DNA of 64,000 nucleotides from an uncultured Lachnospiraceae bacterium (GCA_947165025.1 CAMUYQ010000001.1:310001-374000), one strand, 5' to 3'; counted from the first letter of the stretch, positions 54,642 through 63,682 are shown. A program made the numbers and translations. Notes: a model not told the origin generated them from the letters alone.

Positions 54642-55016
54642 TCAGCTCTTCCACAGTCCGTGGAGGTTGCAGTATGCATATGCTGCAACGACATCATCAC
54701 CTTCGCAGAGCGCAAAGCTGACCTCGGGCTTATCACCCGGCTTAAGTGATTTTCTCTGATTGCCCTGCTTCGTCTGGAGAGCGACCCATTCGATGTAGTG
54801 CTCGTCAAGCATCGGATGCTCTGCAGCGCCCACTTTGACGGTTACCGTTGATCCGTTCACAGCCACAACAGGTACGTGCTTTTCAAGTGATGCATCAACC
54901 GTTCCGGGCACGATCTCCGTCATTGCCTGTCCGCAGCACATGATTGGAACACCGGTACCCTTAACGACCGCAACGATCTGTCCGCAATGCTCACAGCGAT
55001 AAAACTTCATTTCCAT
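54642..55016 (-). CDS. dfx: desulfoferrodoxin / superoxide reductase
   Basis: A 124-residue superoxide reductase. The N-terminal desulforedoxin-like Cys4 site is CEHCGQ...CCGQ. The catalytic Fe(His4Cys) centre uses KHVPVV, EHPMLDEHYIEWV and CNLHGLW. It reduces superoxide to peroxide, which rubrerythrin then removes. The ATG at 55016 follows GGAGGG by 7 nt; the longer frame into metA is rejected. It overlaps no neighbour but follows metA closely. Confidence 0.95.
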   Translation of the reverse strand: MEMKFYRCEHCGQIVAVVKGTGVPIMCCGQAMTEIVPGTVDASLEKHVPVVAVNGSTVTVKVGAAEHPMLDEHYIEWVALQTKQGNQRKSLKPGDKPEVSFALCEGDDVVAAYAYCNLHGLWKS

Positions 55017-55050
55017 TGTAAATCCCTCCTTTGAAAATCTGATCCGTTTG

Positions 55051-55986
55051 TTATTTTTTCTGCTCTTCCGAGCCGATCTCTTCAATATCGTAAGGAACCG
55101 ACTGGTAGACGTAATAATTCAGCCAGTTTGTGTACAGGAGCTGTCCCGTCGAGCGCCAGTTGACTATCGGAGCTTTCGCGGGGTCATCATCCGGGAAATA
55201 GTTTGCCGGGATATCCGGGTTAAGGCCTTTTCCCAGATCCCTGTTATACTCGTTTGCAAGAGTATCCGCATCATACTCCGCATGACAGGTGACAAAAAAC
55301 TTTCTCGAGTCCTCGGTCTTTACTATCGTCACTCCCGCCTCATCGGAATCAGCCATAAGTTCAAGACCGGGAACCGACAGGATCTGCTCACGTGTAACGT
55401 ATATCTCCCTTGACTGGGGAGCATGGAAAACGTCGTCAAATCCTCTGAAAAGCGGTGATGTAGGCTTTAACACTTTATGCTCAAATATTCCGGAAAGCTT
55501 GCGATCATAAAACTTATGCTTAATCCCGTAGAAATAATACAGGCCTGCAAACGCTCCCCAGCACAGGTAATATGTGCAGTGGACGTGCTTTTCCGACCAT
55601 TTCATTATCTGGCAGAGCTCATCCCAGTATGCCACGTCCTCGTAATCGATATGCTCAAGCGGCGCACCGGTTATTATCATGCCGTCAAACTTCCTGTCCT
55701 TTACCTTGTCAAACGTCGTATAAAAGCTGTCCAGGTGCGTAACATCAACATGCGTCGGTGTATAGCTTGCAGTCTGAAGGAGTTCGATATTGACCTGAAG
55801 CGGGGAATTGGAAAGCTTACGCAGAAGCTGTGTCTCGGTGACCTCCTTTGTCGGCATCAGGTTCAGTATCAGAACATTAAGCGGACGGATATCCTGGTGC
55901 ATCGCCCTGTACTCCGTCATTACAAATATGTTCTCATTTTCAAGTATTGCCTGTGCAGGCAGTGAATCCTGGATTTTGATCGGCAT
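55051..55986 (-). CDS. metAA: homoserine O-acetyltransferase of the MetA family
   Basis: A 311-residue glutamine-amidotransferase-fold enzyme for the first committed step of methionine synthesis. The nucleophile is Cys142 (YYLCWGAFAGLY), with His and Glu further on (HVLKPTSPLFRG, VTCHAEYDADTLANEY). Position 111, in GAPLEHI, is Glu. In the Bacillus cereus homologue Glu111 selects acetyl-CoA, whereas Gly gives succinyl-CoA, so acetyl-homoserine is predicted despite the metA-type sequence. Confidence 0.94.
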   Translation of the reverse strand: MPIKIQDSLPAQAILENENIFVMTEYRAMHQDIRPLNVLILNLMPTKEVTETQLLRKLSNSPLQVNIELLQTASYTPTHVDVTHLDSFYTTFDKVKDRKFDGMIITGAPLEHIDYEDVAYWDELCQIMKWSEKHVHCTYYLCWGAFAGLYYFYGIKHKFYDRKLSGIFEHKVLKPTSPLFRGFDDVFHAPQSREIYVTREQILSVPGLELMADSDEAGVTIVKTEDSRKFFVTCHAEYDADTLANEYNRDLGKGLNPDIPANYFPDDDPAKAPIVNWRSTGQLLYTNWLNYYVYQSVPYDIEEIGSEEQKK

Positions 55987-56001
55987 CCGTTCTACTCCTT
56001 G

Positions 56002-57960
56002 TCACGCTTCAAGATACTGTTTAATAAAATCATCCTCGGAGATTATCGGAACATTAAGCTCCTTTGCCTTTTTGTTCTTGGACGAAGATGACGTAACGTC
56101 GTTGTTGATAAGACAGGTCGTGTTGCCGCTCACGCTTCCCGCGACCTTTCCGCCCATCTGTTCTATTATATCCTTAAGTTCATTGCGGCTTGCATAATTG
56201 TTGAGTGATCCGGTTATGACAAACGTCTTCCCGGAAAGCTTTGCGGCATCCGCCGAAACTTCCGGCTTTTCAATATCAAGCTGTGCAATGAGATCATCGA
56301 CGATCCTTATATTGTTCTCATCCGCAAAGAATTCCGTGATGCTTGTCGCAATTACCTCACCGACACCTTCGATCGCGGACAGTTCCTCTGCCGTGGCATT
56401 TCTGATCCGCGACAGATCATGGTCAAAATACCTGCACAGAACTTTCGCATTCGACAGCCCGACATTCGGTATACCAAGGCTGTATATCACTCTTACAAGC
56501 GTCGTATGTCGGCTCTTTTCAATGCTGTCATGAAGGTTGACATACGATCTGTCCCCGAAGCCTTCCATCTGGCAGATGTCTTCCCTGAAGCGGTCGAGCC
56601 TGTATATATCGGCATATTCACGTATCATGCCCTTTGCGATGAACTTTTCAAGTGTTGCCTCGCTCATTCCGTCGATCTGCATCGCATCACGTGATACAAA
56701 CAGTGTGAAGCTCTTGATCTTCTTCGCGCTGCAGTCCTTGTTCGTACAGACGAGCGTTGCGGTCCCGTTATCGTTCATGACACTCGTTTTCATGCCGCAT
56801 GCGGGACATGTATCCGGTATCTCAAGATCTCCGCTCTTTGTCAGGTTATCGGCGATCTGCGGGATGATCATGTTTGCCTTGTAGACGGTGATCGTATCTC
56901 CTATCCCGAGCTTAAGCGACTCTATTATGCTTAAGTTATGAACGCTTGCGCGCGAAACGGTCGTGCCCTCAAGCTCAACGGGATCAAATATCGCGACCGG
57001 ATTGATAAGACCAGTTCTTGACGGGCTCCATTCTATCTCGCGAAGTATCGTCTCCTTTATCTCATCTGCCCACTTGAACGCTATGGAATCTCTCGGGAAC
57101 TTCGCCGTCCTGCCAAGCGATGCTGAATATGCCAGATCCTGAAGCGTCAGAACGAGACCGTCCGAAGGTATATCGTTACTCTCTATCGCTTTTGCAAAGT
57201 ACTCGATACGCTCAAGTATATTGTCCGGTGTGACCTTATGATACTCAACTACCGCAAATCCCTGCTCTTTCAGAAACTCAAACTGTTCGGATCTTCTGTC
57301 GTGAAAGTCAACACCGTCTGCAGTAACAAGATTGAATGCAAAAAACCTGACATGACGGCTTGCCGTCACGGCACTTGAAAGCTGTCTGACGGAACCTGAG
57401 CAGAGATTCCTGGGATTTTTGTAACGGCTCTCGGCCTCAGGTATCGATTCGTTGATCTTTTCGAAATCGCTGTAGCCGATGACCGCTTCACCACGCAGGA
57501 CAAGATGTCCCTTATACGGGATCGATGCAGGCAGATTAACGAAAGTTCTCGCGTTCGGCGTTATCACCTCTCCGATCTCGCCGTTACCGCGCGTGACGGC
57601 CTTAGTAAGCTGTCCGTCATCATATGTCAGAACTATAGTAAGCCCGTCAAGCTTCCATGACAGAAGGGCTTCATGTCCTGCAAGCCAGTCCCTGAGCGCT
57701 TCCCTGTCCTTTGTCTTGTCAAGTGAGAGCATCGGCGAATCATGTCTCTCCTTCGGAAGTTCATCAACGGATTCGTATCCGACGGAGTGTGTAGGGCTGT
57801 TTGAAAGCACGATACCTGTCTCTTCTTCAAGAGATACGAGCTCATCATACAGCCTGTCGTATTCGTAGTTGCTCATGACCTCCGTATCCTCGGCATAGTA
57901 TGCTTTGGATGCGGCATTGAGTATATTCACAAGTTCATGAATCCTGGCGGACTTATCCAT
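56002..57960 (-). CDS. ligA: NAD-dependent DNA ligase
   Basis: A 652-residue ligase sealing nicks with NAD. Domain Ia is at 1-70, with the adenylation Lys103 in SWKLDGLTIV. The zinc finger is CPACG...CTNKDCSAKK (about 390-415), helix-hairpin-helix repeats lie around 480-550, and the C-terminal BRCT domain begins LSGKTFVITGSLN. The motif HDSPMLSLDKT replaces the more usual HxxPMLSLxN. It overlaps the downstream end of the pseudouridine synthase gene by 8 nt. Confidence 0.96.
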   Translation of the reverse strand: MDKSARIHELVNILNAASKAYYAEDTEVMSNYEYDRLYDELVSLEEETGIVLSNSPTHSVGYESVDELPKERHDSPMLSLDKTKDREALRDWLAGHEALLSWKLDGLTIVLTYDDGQLTKAVTRGNGEIGEVITPNARTFVNLPASIPYKGHLVLRGEAVIGYSDFEKINESIPEAESRYKNPRNLCSGSVRQLSSAVTASRHVRFFAFNLVTADGVDFHDRRSEQFEFLKEQGFAVVEYHKVTPDNILERIEYFAKAIESNDIPSDGLVLTLQDLAYSASLGRTAKFPRDSIAFKWADEIKETILREIEWSPSRTGLINPVAIFDPVELEGTTVSRASVHNLSIIESLKLGIGDTITVYKANMIIPQIADNLTKSGDLEIPDTCPACGMKTSVMNDNGTATLVCTNKDCSAKKIKSFTLFVSRDAMQIDGMSEATLEKFIAKGMIREYADIYRLDRFREDICQMEGFGDRSYVNLHDSIEKSRHTTLVRVIYSLGIPNVGLSNAKVLCRYFDHDLSRIRNATAEELSAIEGVGEVIATSITEFFADENNIRIVDDLIAQLDIEKPEVSADAAKLSGKTFVITGSLNNYASRNELKDIIEQMGGKVAGSVSGNTTCLINNDVTSSSSKNKKAKELNVPIISEDDFIKQYLEA

Positions 57961-58660
57961 AAACTCTCCTTTTCAGTTCGGCAAGTTCATCCTTCTCAAG
58001 TTCACGGTATGCACCCAGCTCCATGTTTCCAAGCTGGACATTCTCTATCCTGACGCGCTTTAAAAATCTTACATGATAATCAAACGCACGGCACATTCTC
58101 CTAATCTGCCTGTTAAGGCCCTGCGTGAGTGTTATCGTGAACGTGACGTCTGATATCTTTCTGATCGAGCATCTTTTTGTCGTGACATTGAGTTCGGGAA
58201 GGAACACCCCTTTTTCCATTGAACTTATAAAATCATCGGTCAGTGGTTTATTGACCCGCACAAGGTACTCTCTCTCGTGTCCGTTCGCGCCGCGCATGAG
58301 CATCTGCATGAAATCACCGTCGTTTGACAGAAAGAGAAGTCCCTCCGAATCCTTGTCGAGTCTCCCGCAGTATGTGACCCTGACGGGATAATCGATGTAA
58401 TCCATTATGTTGTTCTCTTCCCTTTTCTCGGCGGTACACACTATCCCGGCAGGCTTGTAAAACGCAAGATAGACTTTTTTGTCCCTGCCTTCCAGCACCT
58501 TTCCGTCAACGGTCACAACATCGCCTTCCCTGACCTTGGATCCATTTTCGGCGACGTTTCCGTTTATAAGTACCTTTCCTGCTTCAACAAGCCTGTCAGC
58601 AGCGCGTCTTGAACATACGCCTGCCTCTGCCAGATACTTGTTGATCCTCTCTTCTCCCAT
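57953..58660 (-). CDS. RluB/RluF-family 23S rRNA pseudouridine synthase
   Basis: A 235-residue S4-domain pseudouridine synthase: RINKYLAEAGVCSRRAADRLVEAGKV is the S4 domain, and the catalytic Asp is in CGRLDKDSEGLLFL. The C-terminal TLTQGLNRQIRRMCRAFDYHVRFLKRVRI fits RluF-type enzymes (23S rRNA U2604). It is coupled to ligA by an 8-nt overlap. It is a paralogue of the gene at 36514-37221. Confidence 0.92.
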   Translation of the reverse strand: MGEERINKYLAEAGVCSRRAADRLVEAGKVLINGNVAENGSKVREGDVVTVDGKVLEGRDKKVYLAFYKPAGIVCTAEKREENNIMDYIDYPVRVTYCGRLDKDSEGLLFLSNDGDFMQMLMRGANGHEREYLVRVNKPLTDDFISSMEKGVFLPELNVTTKRCSIRKISDVTFTITLTQGLNRQIRRMCRAFDYHVRFLKRVRIENVQLGNMELGAYRELEKDELAELKRRVYG

Positions 58661-58680
58661 AGCTGTCCCATTCTTATACT

Positions 58681-58712
58681 AAAGCCCCATAAACCGAAGT
58701 TTACGGGGCTTT
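58681..58712 (-). terminator. hairpin with UUCG-type loop after the SH3 protein gene
   Basis: AAAGCCCC (58712-58705 on the minus strand) pairs with GGGGCTTT (58688-58681), extended by TAAAC/GTTTA and capped by TTCG. The stem is very stable but only a short T-stretch follows, so it may act as a processing barrier as well as a terminator. It lies 22 nt after the stop. Confidence 0.7.
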
Positions 58713-58733
58713 GTCATCCTATCGGCTACCGTA

Positions 58734-59939
58734 TTACTCCACATAGTCAGCCTTGACGTATGCTTCCTCACCTTTGTATTTGATCTTGCACCATCCGCCC
58801 GAGAGTTCGATCAGTTCAAACTGTTCTCCTCTGTATGCCGTTGAGATCTTCTCTCCGGTCTCGGATGCGCTCTTTCTGACATTAACGTTTTCTTTAACGG
58901 TGATCTTGTCACCGGGCTTGAGATTGGATGCAGCCGATGATGTACTCTCACCTGAAGCACCTTCCGAAGGAGAAGCCTCTTCAACGGGCTCAAGGAATTC
59001 ACTCTTGATGTATGCTTCCTTGCCGTTGTAATCGATCTTACTCCAGCCGTTCTCCATCTTCTCGTATCTTGTGTAAACGTCACCGGCTTTTGTCTTGCCT
59101 ATGCTTTCCGAATCGGTACTTGCCGATGCACGGATATTGACGTTCTCACTCGTACACTTGACCTGACTCGCATTTGCCGCTGCCGCTTCAGCCTGTGCAG
59201 CTGCTTCAGCCTCGGCTGCCTCTTCCATATCCTTCTGCTGCTTTGCTGCAAGGATCTCCTGTGCGTCCTTGTTGATATCGTCCTTAAGCGCGCTTGCCGC
59301 AGCCGACAGTGCCGGATCCGACTCAAGAGCTGAATTGTAATCAAGTTCTACTTTGTTGATAAGTTCAGCAAAATCCTTCTGGGCAACAAGCTCAAGTATA
59401 TATGCCTCCTGATCCGCCGAAAGATTCTCGGAGTTGATGTAAAGTGCACCGGAATCATTCCTGCACACATAGAGCGAGATAAGCGCGGGAAGCGGTGTTG
59501 ACTGTCCGTTTATAAGAAGATTGTATGTCGCGAAAAGGAAGTATGAGTTCTCCTCGGGACCCTTCTTCGTATAAACGTTGTAATCGGAATAATTACCGAC
59601 ATATTTCGCCTGTGCTTCATAGAACGCTTTCATGTCATCCGAAAGAGATGAAGACAGAGAAGCCATAGTCTCGGTATCACCCGTGCTCATCGCACCAAGA
59701 TATGATGATACGAGCGAATTGACATCCGCATATGCATTTTCTTCGTACTTGTCCTTAGGAACCTCAACCGTCGTTTCCAGTTCGGGGATGGTCGAAGCCG
59801 TATCCTCCTCACTGCTGTCCTTGTGTGAGCTCCTGCTCCAGACAACGATAAGCACAACGATAAGCGCTATGAATAAACCGCCGATGATAAAGTAGCGGTA
59901 ATTTCTCGACATATACTCCTTAAATCCTCTTGATGCCAT
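58734..59939 (-). CDS. membrane-anchored protein with two SH3b domains
   Basis: A 401-residue protein with an N-terminal cytosolic patch, one transmembrane helix (IIGGLFIALIVVLIVVW), an extracellular acidic region, an Ala-rich coiled-coil (about 220-262, AEAEAAAQAEAAAAN) and two bacterial SH3 domains (about 270-325, NVNIRASASTDSESIGK; about 345-401, NVNVRKSASETGEKIST). SH3b domains usually bind peptidoglycan. The ATG at 59939 is used, since longer frames run through the tRNA gene. A second in-frame ATG at 59912 with AAGGAG is an alternative. Confidence 0.85.
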   Translation of the reverse strand: MASRGFKEYMSRNYRYFIIGGLFIALIVVLIVVWSRSSHKDSSEEDTASTIPELETTVEVPKDKYEENAYADVNSLVSSYLGAMSTGDTETMASLSSSLSDDMKAFYEAQAKYVGNYSDYNVYTKKGPEENSYFLFATYNLLINGQSTPLPALISLYVCRNDSGALYINSENLSADQEAYILELVAQKDFAELINKVELDYNSALESDPALSAAASALKDDINKDAQEILAAKQQKDMEEAAEAEAAAQAEAAAANASQVKCTSENVNIRASASTDSESIGKTKAGDVYTRYEKMENGWSKIDYNGKEAYIKSEFLEPVEEASPSEGASGESTSSAASNLKPGDKITVKENVNVRKSASETGEKISTAYRGEQFELIELSGGWCKIKYKGEEAYVKADYVE

Positions 59940-59986
59940 AAATTCAAACCTCTTCCTGTTTCCTGTAGATCTCATAAGATAAAGCC

Positions 59987-60059
59987 TGCACCCGAGAGGA
60001 TTCGAACCCCCGACACGCGGCACCGGAAACCGCTGCTCTATCCACTGAGCTACGAGTGC
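59987..60059 (-). tRNA. tRNA-Arg (anticodon CCG)
   Basis: A 73-nt cloverleaf read on the minus strand from 60059. The acceptor GCACTCG pairs with CGGGTGC through two G-T wobbles. The D arm is GCTCAGTGGATAGAGC, the anticodon stem GCGGT/GCCGC holds loop TTCCGGT, and the TTCGAAT T-loop is present. The anticodon CCG reads CGG. CCA is not encoded. It lies between the SH3 protein and the DUF5688 gene. Confidence 0.95.
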
Positions 60060-60129
60060 ATACCGGATATCTGTGAAAAATGCACACAAATACCCGATTT
60101 CACACGTATTTTACTATACCATAGGGTCT

Positions 60130-61017
60130 TTAAAATATCAATACTTCATCATCCAGCGAGTACAGGTACACATGATCGGAAAGTACGTCATCAGGCCCCA
60201 CCTGAGTCCTGTTCACCTCCCGTATCATCCCGTCTATATCGCATGAACTGTCCGTATCGGATCTTGCCAGCAGTATGAGTTCATGAACGGAGCTTGGGAT
60301 CACGTAAAAATCACCCCCGATTATCTTCCCGAACTCGTTAAGCTTATCCTTCATCGTCAGGACACAGGCTCCGTTGACCATTTTACGGTTCGATGCGACA
60401 TACATCGGAAACTCCTTTTCGGAGCATCCGTCATGACATAGCCCCTTCGTTCCCATCGCATCAAGGACATCTATTATATGCCTGAGCGTAAAATCATCGT
60501 GATCATGCGTATTCTTCTTGGCAATATACAGAACTGTTTCGGCATCCTTTCCCCAGAGCTTCAGGTGTTCGTTTCTTACCATTATCACGCCGTTGCCGAT
60601 CTTTTTGTCATATATCCTTACATAGGCTACTATCGCAAGATCCAGATATTCCTCATACGGCACCTCTTTAAGAAAATCACGGTTCGTCTGTCTGTTTATA
60701 AGCTTAATGAACAGTCTGTCCCTGACCGATTCAAAATCCTCAAAGAACGACATATCAAGGCTTACGGCAAGATCGTTCTCATGATAGAGCTTCAGCAGGC
60801 TGTCTGCGATATCGCTCACATCCTCGCCGTTTAAATATCTCGTGTAATAGTTATCCATATATATCGTCGGTGACGCATTGTAGCCTTTCCTTGAAAACGT
60901 CAGTCCCGACAGTCTGACTCCGTTATTCTTTGCGGTTGTGTGAATACCGGCCTTTACATCGTCAGCCGTCTCATTGATATAGTCACATACGGCATTAATG
61001 AACTCCATATAATCCAT
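60130..61017 (-). CDS. DUF5688 protein
   Basis: A 295-residue soluble protein of a family (DUF5688) common in Lachnospiraceae and often present in several copies. It has DVKAGIHTTAKNNGVRLSGLTF near the N-terminus and SSVHELILLARSDTD in the C-terminal half. The function is not known. The ATG at 61017 follows AAGGAG by 6 nt; longer frames overlap efp. It lies downstream of efp, from which a terminator separates it. Confidence 0.82.
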   Translation of the reverse strand: MDYMEFINAVCDYINETADDVKAGIHTTAKNNGVRLSGLTFSRKGYNASPTIYMDNYYTRYLNGEDVSDIADSLLKLYHENDLAVSLDMSFFEDFESVRDRLFIKLINRQTNRDFLKEVPYEEYLDLAIVAYVRIYDKKIGNGVIMVRNEHLKLWGKDAETVLYIAKKNTHDHDDFTLRHIIDVLDAMGTKGLCHDGCSEKEFPMYVASNRKMVNGACVLTMKDKLNEFGKIIGGDFYVIPSSVHELILLARSDTDSSCDIDGMIREVNRTQVGPDDVLSDHVYLYSLDDEVLIF

Positions 61018-61074
61018 TTCCTTCTCCTTTTCTTCATGAAATGATCCAAGGTGATCCCGGAAACGGTATGGCAA

Positions 61075-61104
61075 CAAAAAAAGGGCTGCATACGCAGCCC
61101 CTTT
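61075..61104 (-). terminator. intrinsic terminator of efp
   Basis: On the minus strand AAAGGGGCTGC (61104-61094) pairs with GCAGCCCTT, with a 4-nt loop, and is followed by a run of at least seven T residues (to 61076). It lies 8 nt after the efp stop. Confidence 0.92.
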
Positions 61105-61111
61105 GAATGAA

Positions 61112-61669
61112 CTAAACTCTTGAAAGGTATTCGCCGGTCCTCGTATCGATCTTGATCTTGTCTCCGAGTTCAACGAAAAGAGGAACGTTGACATTTGCAC
61201 CCGTCTCAACCGTTGCAGGCTTGGTAGCACCTGTTGCGGTATCACCCTTGAATCCGGGCTCTGTCTCAGTGATCTCAAGCTCCACAAAAAGAGGAGGCTC
61301 GATAGCGAACACGTTTCCGTTATGTCCGCACACCTTGACCATCTCGTTCTCTTTAACAAACTTGAGAGCATCACCTACGGTATCACCGTTGAGTGCGATC
61401 TGCTCGAAGTTTTCGGTATCCATAAAGTAGAACAGATCTCCGTCACTGTACAGATACTGCATATCTTTTCTATCAATACGTGCCTGAGGGAACTTCTCCG
61501 TGGGACGGAAAGATTTCTCTACGACACCGCCGTTTACGATATTCTTTAACTTAGTTCTGACAAAGGCTGCGCCTTTTCCCGGTTTTACGTGCTGGAACTC
61601 GATGATCTGAAAGATCTGACCATCGATCTCAACAGTAATCCCGTTTCTGAAATCACCAGCTGAAATCAT
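61112..61669 (-). CDS. efp: elongation factor P
   Basis: A 185-residue translation factor that rescues ribosomes stalled at polyproline. The KOW-like N-terminal domain has the modification loop [10 protein letters not shown] with Lys32 at the tip. OB domains II and III follow ([31 protein letters not shown]). GGAGG precedes the ATG. The gene is a self-contained unit. The modifying enzyme is not in the window. Confidence 0.97.
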   Translation of the reverse strand: MISAGDFRNGITVEIDGQIFQIIEFQHVKPGKGAAFVRTKLKNIVNGGVVEKSFRPTEKFPQARIDRKDMQYLYSDGDLFYFMDTENFEQIALNGDTVGDALKFVKENEMVKVCGHNGNVFAIEPPLFVELEITETEPGFKGDTATGATKPATVETGANVNVPLFVELGDKIKIDTRTGEYLSRV

Positions 61670-61740
61670 TCGATATTCCTCCTAGAAATAATTGTCCGTA
61701 AAAAGATTCTTACATAGTTTACATTACGAGACTCAATAAT

Positions 61741-63105
61741 TCAACTGTTTTTTCTTCTGTATGATGACATTACTATCCATTCGAGTTTCCTTTTCAGGAC
61801 TATCTGTATCTCCTCTTTCGGATCGATCGGCCTGACAAGTATGTTCCTGATACCTGACCTTTTGGCACCCCAGACATCAGTAAAGAGCTGGTCTCCGATA
61901 AACACCGTCGAGGAAGTATCGGTACCGAGCATCTCCATTGCCGTCCTGTATCCGCGTCTTGAAGGCTTTCCTGCCTTATGAAGATACAAAGCGTTTTTTA
62001 CACTGCCATCCCTAAAGCTCTTTACCCTGCCCTCTTTGTTGTTCGACAAAAATAGAATTCCGAAACCGATGTTATCAAGCTTCTTCAGCAGTGCCACGGA
62101 CCGCTCGTCAGGCGGGGCATCATGCATAACAAGCGTATTGTCAATATCGAATATGATCCCCCGTATCCCTTCGGCATAAAGTTTTTCATAATCAATAACA
62201 TACGCACTTTCAATATACTCGTCAGGGTAAAAATAACCTATGATATCTATTTCGACCATCAACATGGCAACGACCATCATCACACATCCGACGATCATCC
62301 TTTGTGTCATGGACTCACCGAGGATCACAAATGATGCGATCGCTCCTACAACAGCCTCCATCCCCATTATTATCGATGCGGGTGCGGGCGGAGCATATTC
62401 CTGGCACACTGTCTGAAGCCCATACCCGAATATCGTAGGGAAGATTATAAGGAATGCGAGACTTCCTATCGTGCCTTCGGTAAACATCGAAGAAGTCATT
62501 GCTCCCGAAGCAAACGGTGCAGACAGGAGTGAGAAAACACCCGTTACTAAAAACTGCCAGATAACGAGTACTATTGTATCATCGCCTTTGGCATAGCGCG
62601 CTATAGTGATTATCTGAAGAGCGTAAATAAGGCCGCTGATGAGCGTAAGGGTATCTCCGAGTCCGATAGTTATCCTCTCGGTAAGTGATATGAGTCCTAT
62701 CCCCCAGAATCCGATAACGGCAGCAACCAGATATCTTAATCTCGGCCTGACCTTATTGATGACAAAGTGAAGAAAAGGTACGAGTATGACATATATCGTT
62801 GTCAGAAAAGCGTTTTTCCCGGCTGTTGTGTATTTACAGCCGTATGTCTGGAAAACTTCAGCGACAAAGAGAAGAAAACCTATCAGCATCCCGTGTATCA
62901 TCTGGTGCCTGTCGGATGCGATAAGCCGTTTAATGAATATGAGCCCCAAAAGCACACCACCGATCGTGAACCTGATACCGAGCATGTAAAGGGGCGGCAT
63001 AACGTCAATACTTGTTTTTATAAATACAAAGCTCAGTCCCCAGTTGATCGTGACAAAGATCAGCCCGAGACAGGCGATAAGTTCGTTTTTCCTGCTCTTA
63101 CTCAT
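61741..63105 (-). CDS. EamA-type transporter fused to YqeG-type HAD phosphatase
   Basis: A 454-residue fusion protein in one open frame. Residues 1-285 form a ten-helix EamA/DMT-type transporter (two EamA repeats; WGLSFVFIKTS, PTIFGYGLQTVCQEYAPP). From residue 292 the sequence is a complete YqeG-family HAD-IIIA phosphatase (FYPDEYIESAYVIDYEKLYA; nucleophile FDIDNT at 320-322; FLSNN; KPSRRGYR; FIGDQLFTDVWGAKRSG). YqeG normally starts at just this FYPDEY segment. The start is uncertain: ATG 63105 has no ribosome binding site, and the nearest AGGAGG (63130-63125) lies in a terminator stem 19 nt away. Confidence 0.85.
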   Translation of the reverse strand: MSKSRKNELIACLGLIFVTINWGLSFVFIKTSIDVMPPLYMLGIRFTIGGVLLGLIFIKRLIASDRHQMIHGMLIGFLLFVAEVFQTYGCKYTTAGKNAFLTTIYVILVPFLHFVINKVRPRLRYLVAAVIGFWGIGLISLTERITIGLGDTLTLISGLIYALQIITIARYAKGDDTIVLVIWQFLVTGVFSLLSAPFASGAMTSSMFTEGTIGSLAFLIIFPTIFGYGLQTVCQEYAPPAPASIIMGMEAVVGAIASFVILGESMTQRMIVGCVMMVVAMLMVEIDIIGYFYPDEYIESAYVIDYEKLYAEGIRGIIFDIDNTLVMHDAPPDERSVALLKKLDNIGFGILFLSNNKEGRVKSFRDGSVKNALYLHKAGKPSRRGYRTAMEMLGTDTSSTVFIGDQLFTDVWGAKRSGIRNILVRPIDPKEEIQIVLKRKLEWIVMSSYRRKNS

Positions 63106-63117
63106 GAAAAGAAGTAT

Positions 63118-63148
63118 AAAAAAACCTCCTGCAAATTGCAAGAGGTTT
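63118..63148 (-). terminator. intrinsic terminator after the 63170 gene
   Basis: On the minus strand AAACCTC and TGCA arms (63148-63137) pair with TGCA and GAGGTTT (63133-63122) around ATT, followed by seven T residues. It lies 21 nt after the stop of the upstream gene and only 12 nt before the fusion start. The descending arm contains AGGAGG. Confidence 0.88.
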
Positions 63149-63169
63149 GATATCATACGATTTTGATCA

Positions 63170-63550
63170 TCACTTCTGTATAACGATACCGTCTTCGTCA
63201 GCCGAAAGGTTTGTGTCGCCTACAAAGTACTGGTACTGCATGAGCGCCTGATCCTTCTGCATGTCGGATACAGCCTTTTGAAGATCAAGTGATTCAAGAT
63301 CTGACTGTCTTCCCTTCATCTCAAAGCCACCCGGCTCATTAAGACTTAAGGAAATGTCCTCAAGACTTGCATTGGCTCTCGGACGGATATCGGAAAGACG
63401 GAGGTCTATGGTGGACTGTCCGACGGCTTCCTGTTTCTTCTCTTCCTGAGCGGTCTGCTGTTCGTTGATCTTGCGAAGCGCCTGATCGTTACGGACGTTA
63501 TTGATGTTGCCGTATATGCCGGTCTGGTAGTTGTCGATTCCCTGTATCAT
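63170..63550 (-). CDS. conserved hypothetical protein, 126 residues
   Basis: A soluble, mostly helical, Gln/Asp-rich protein (INEQQTAQEEKKQEAVGQS, SDMQKDQALMQYQYFVGD). No signal peptide or transmembrane helix is present. I do not recognise a family; flagellated Lachnospiraceae have small proteins with a similar YQYFVG end, from memory only. GAGGG is 7 nt before the ATG. It has its own promoter and terminator. Confidence 0.65.
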   Translation of the reverse strand: MIQGIDNYQTGIYGNINNVRNDQALRKINEQQTAQEEKKQEAVGQSTIDLRLSDIRPRANASLEDISLSLNEPGGFEMKGRQSDLESLDLQKAVSDMQKDQALMQYQYFVGDTNLSADEDGIVIQK

Positions 63551-63601
63551 ATTATTTCCCTCTCCCTCGCACCGGTTGGTTTACATAACCGATACAAGGA
63601 A

Positions 63602-63629
63602 ATTATATCACATATTTGTTTGTTTGCAA
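63602..63629 (-). promoter_or_regulatory. promoter of the 63170 gene
   Basis: On the minus strand TTGCAA (63629-63624), a 16-bp spacer and TATAAT (63607-63602), 51 nt upstream of the start codon. The surrounding 63551-63682 gap is AT-rich and shows nothing else. Confidence 0.65.
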
Positions 63630-63682
63630 TATTTATATCGACAACCGCGGGAAAAAGTTTATAGCATTTTTAAAATAACTGA

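Noticed and set aside
59940-60089. N-terminal extension of the SH3-domain protein
   Set aside because: The extra codons run through the tRNA-Arg gene; the real start is at 59939 or 59912.
61018-61374. N-terminal extension of the DUF5688 protein
   Set aside because: It lies antisense-free but inside efp in another frame, and the family start and AAGGAG point to 61017.
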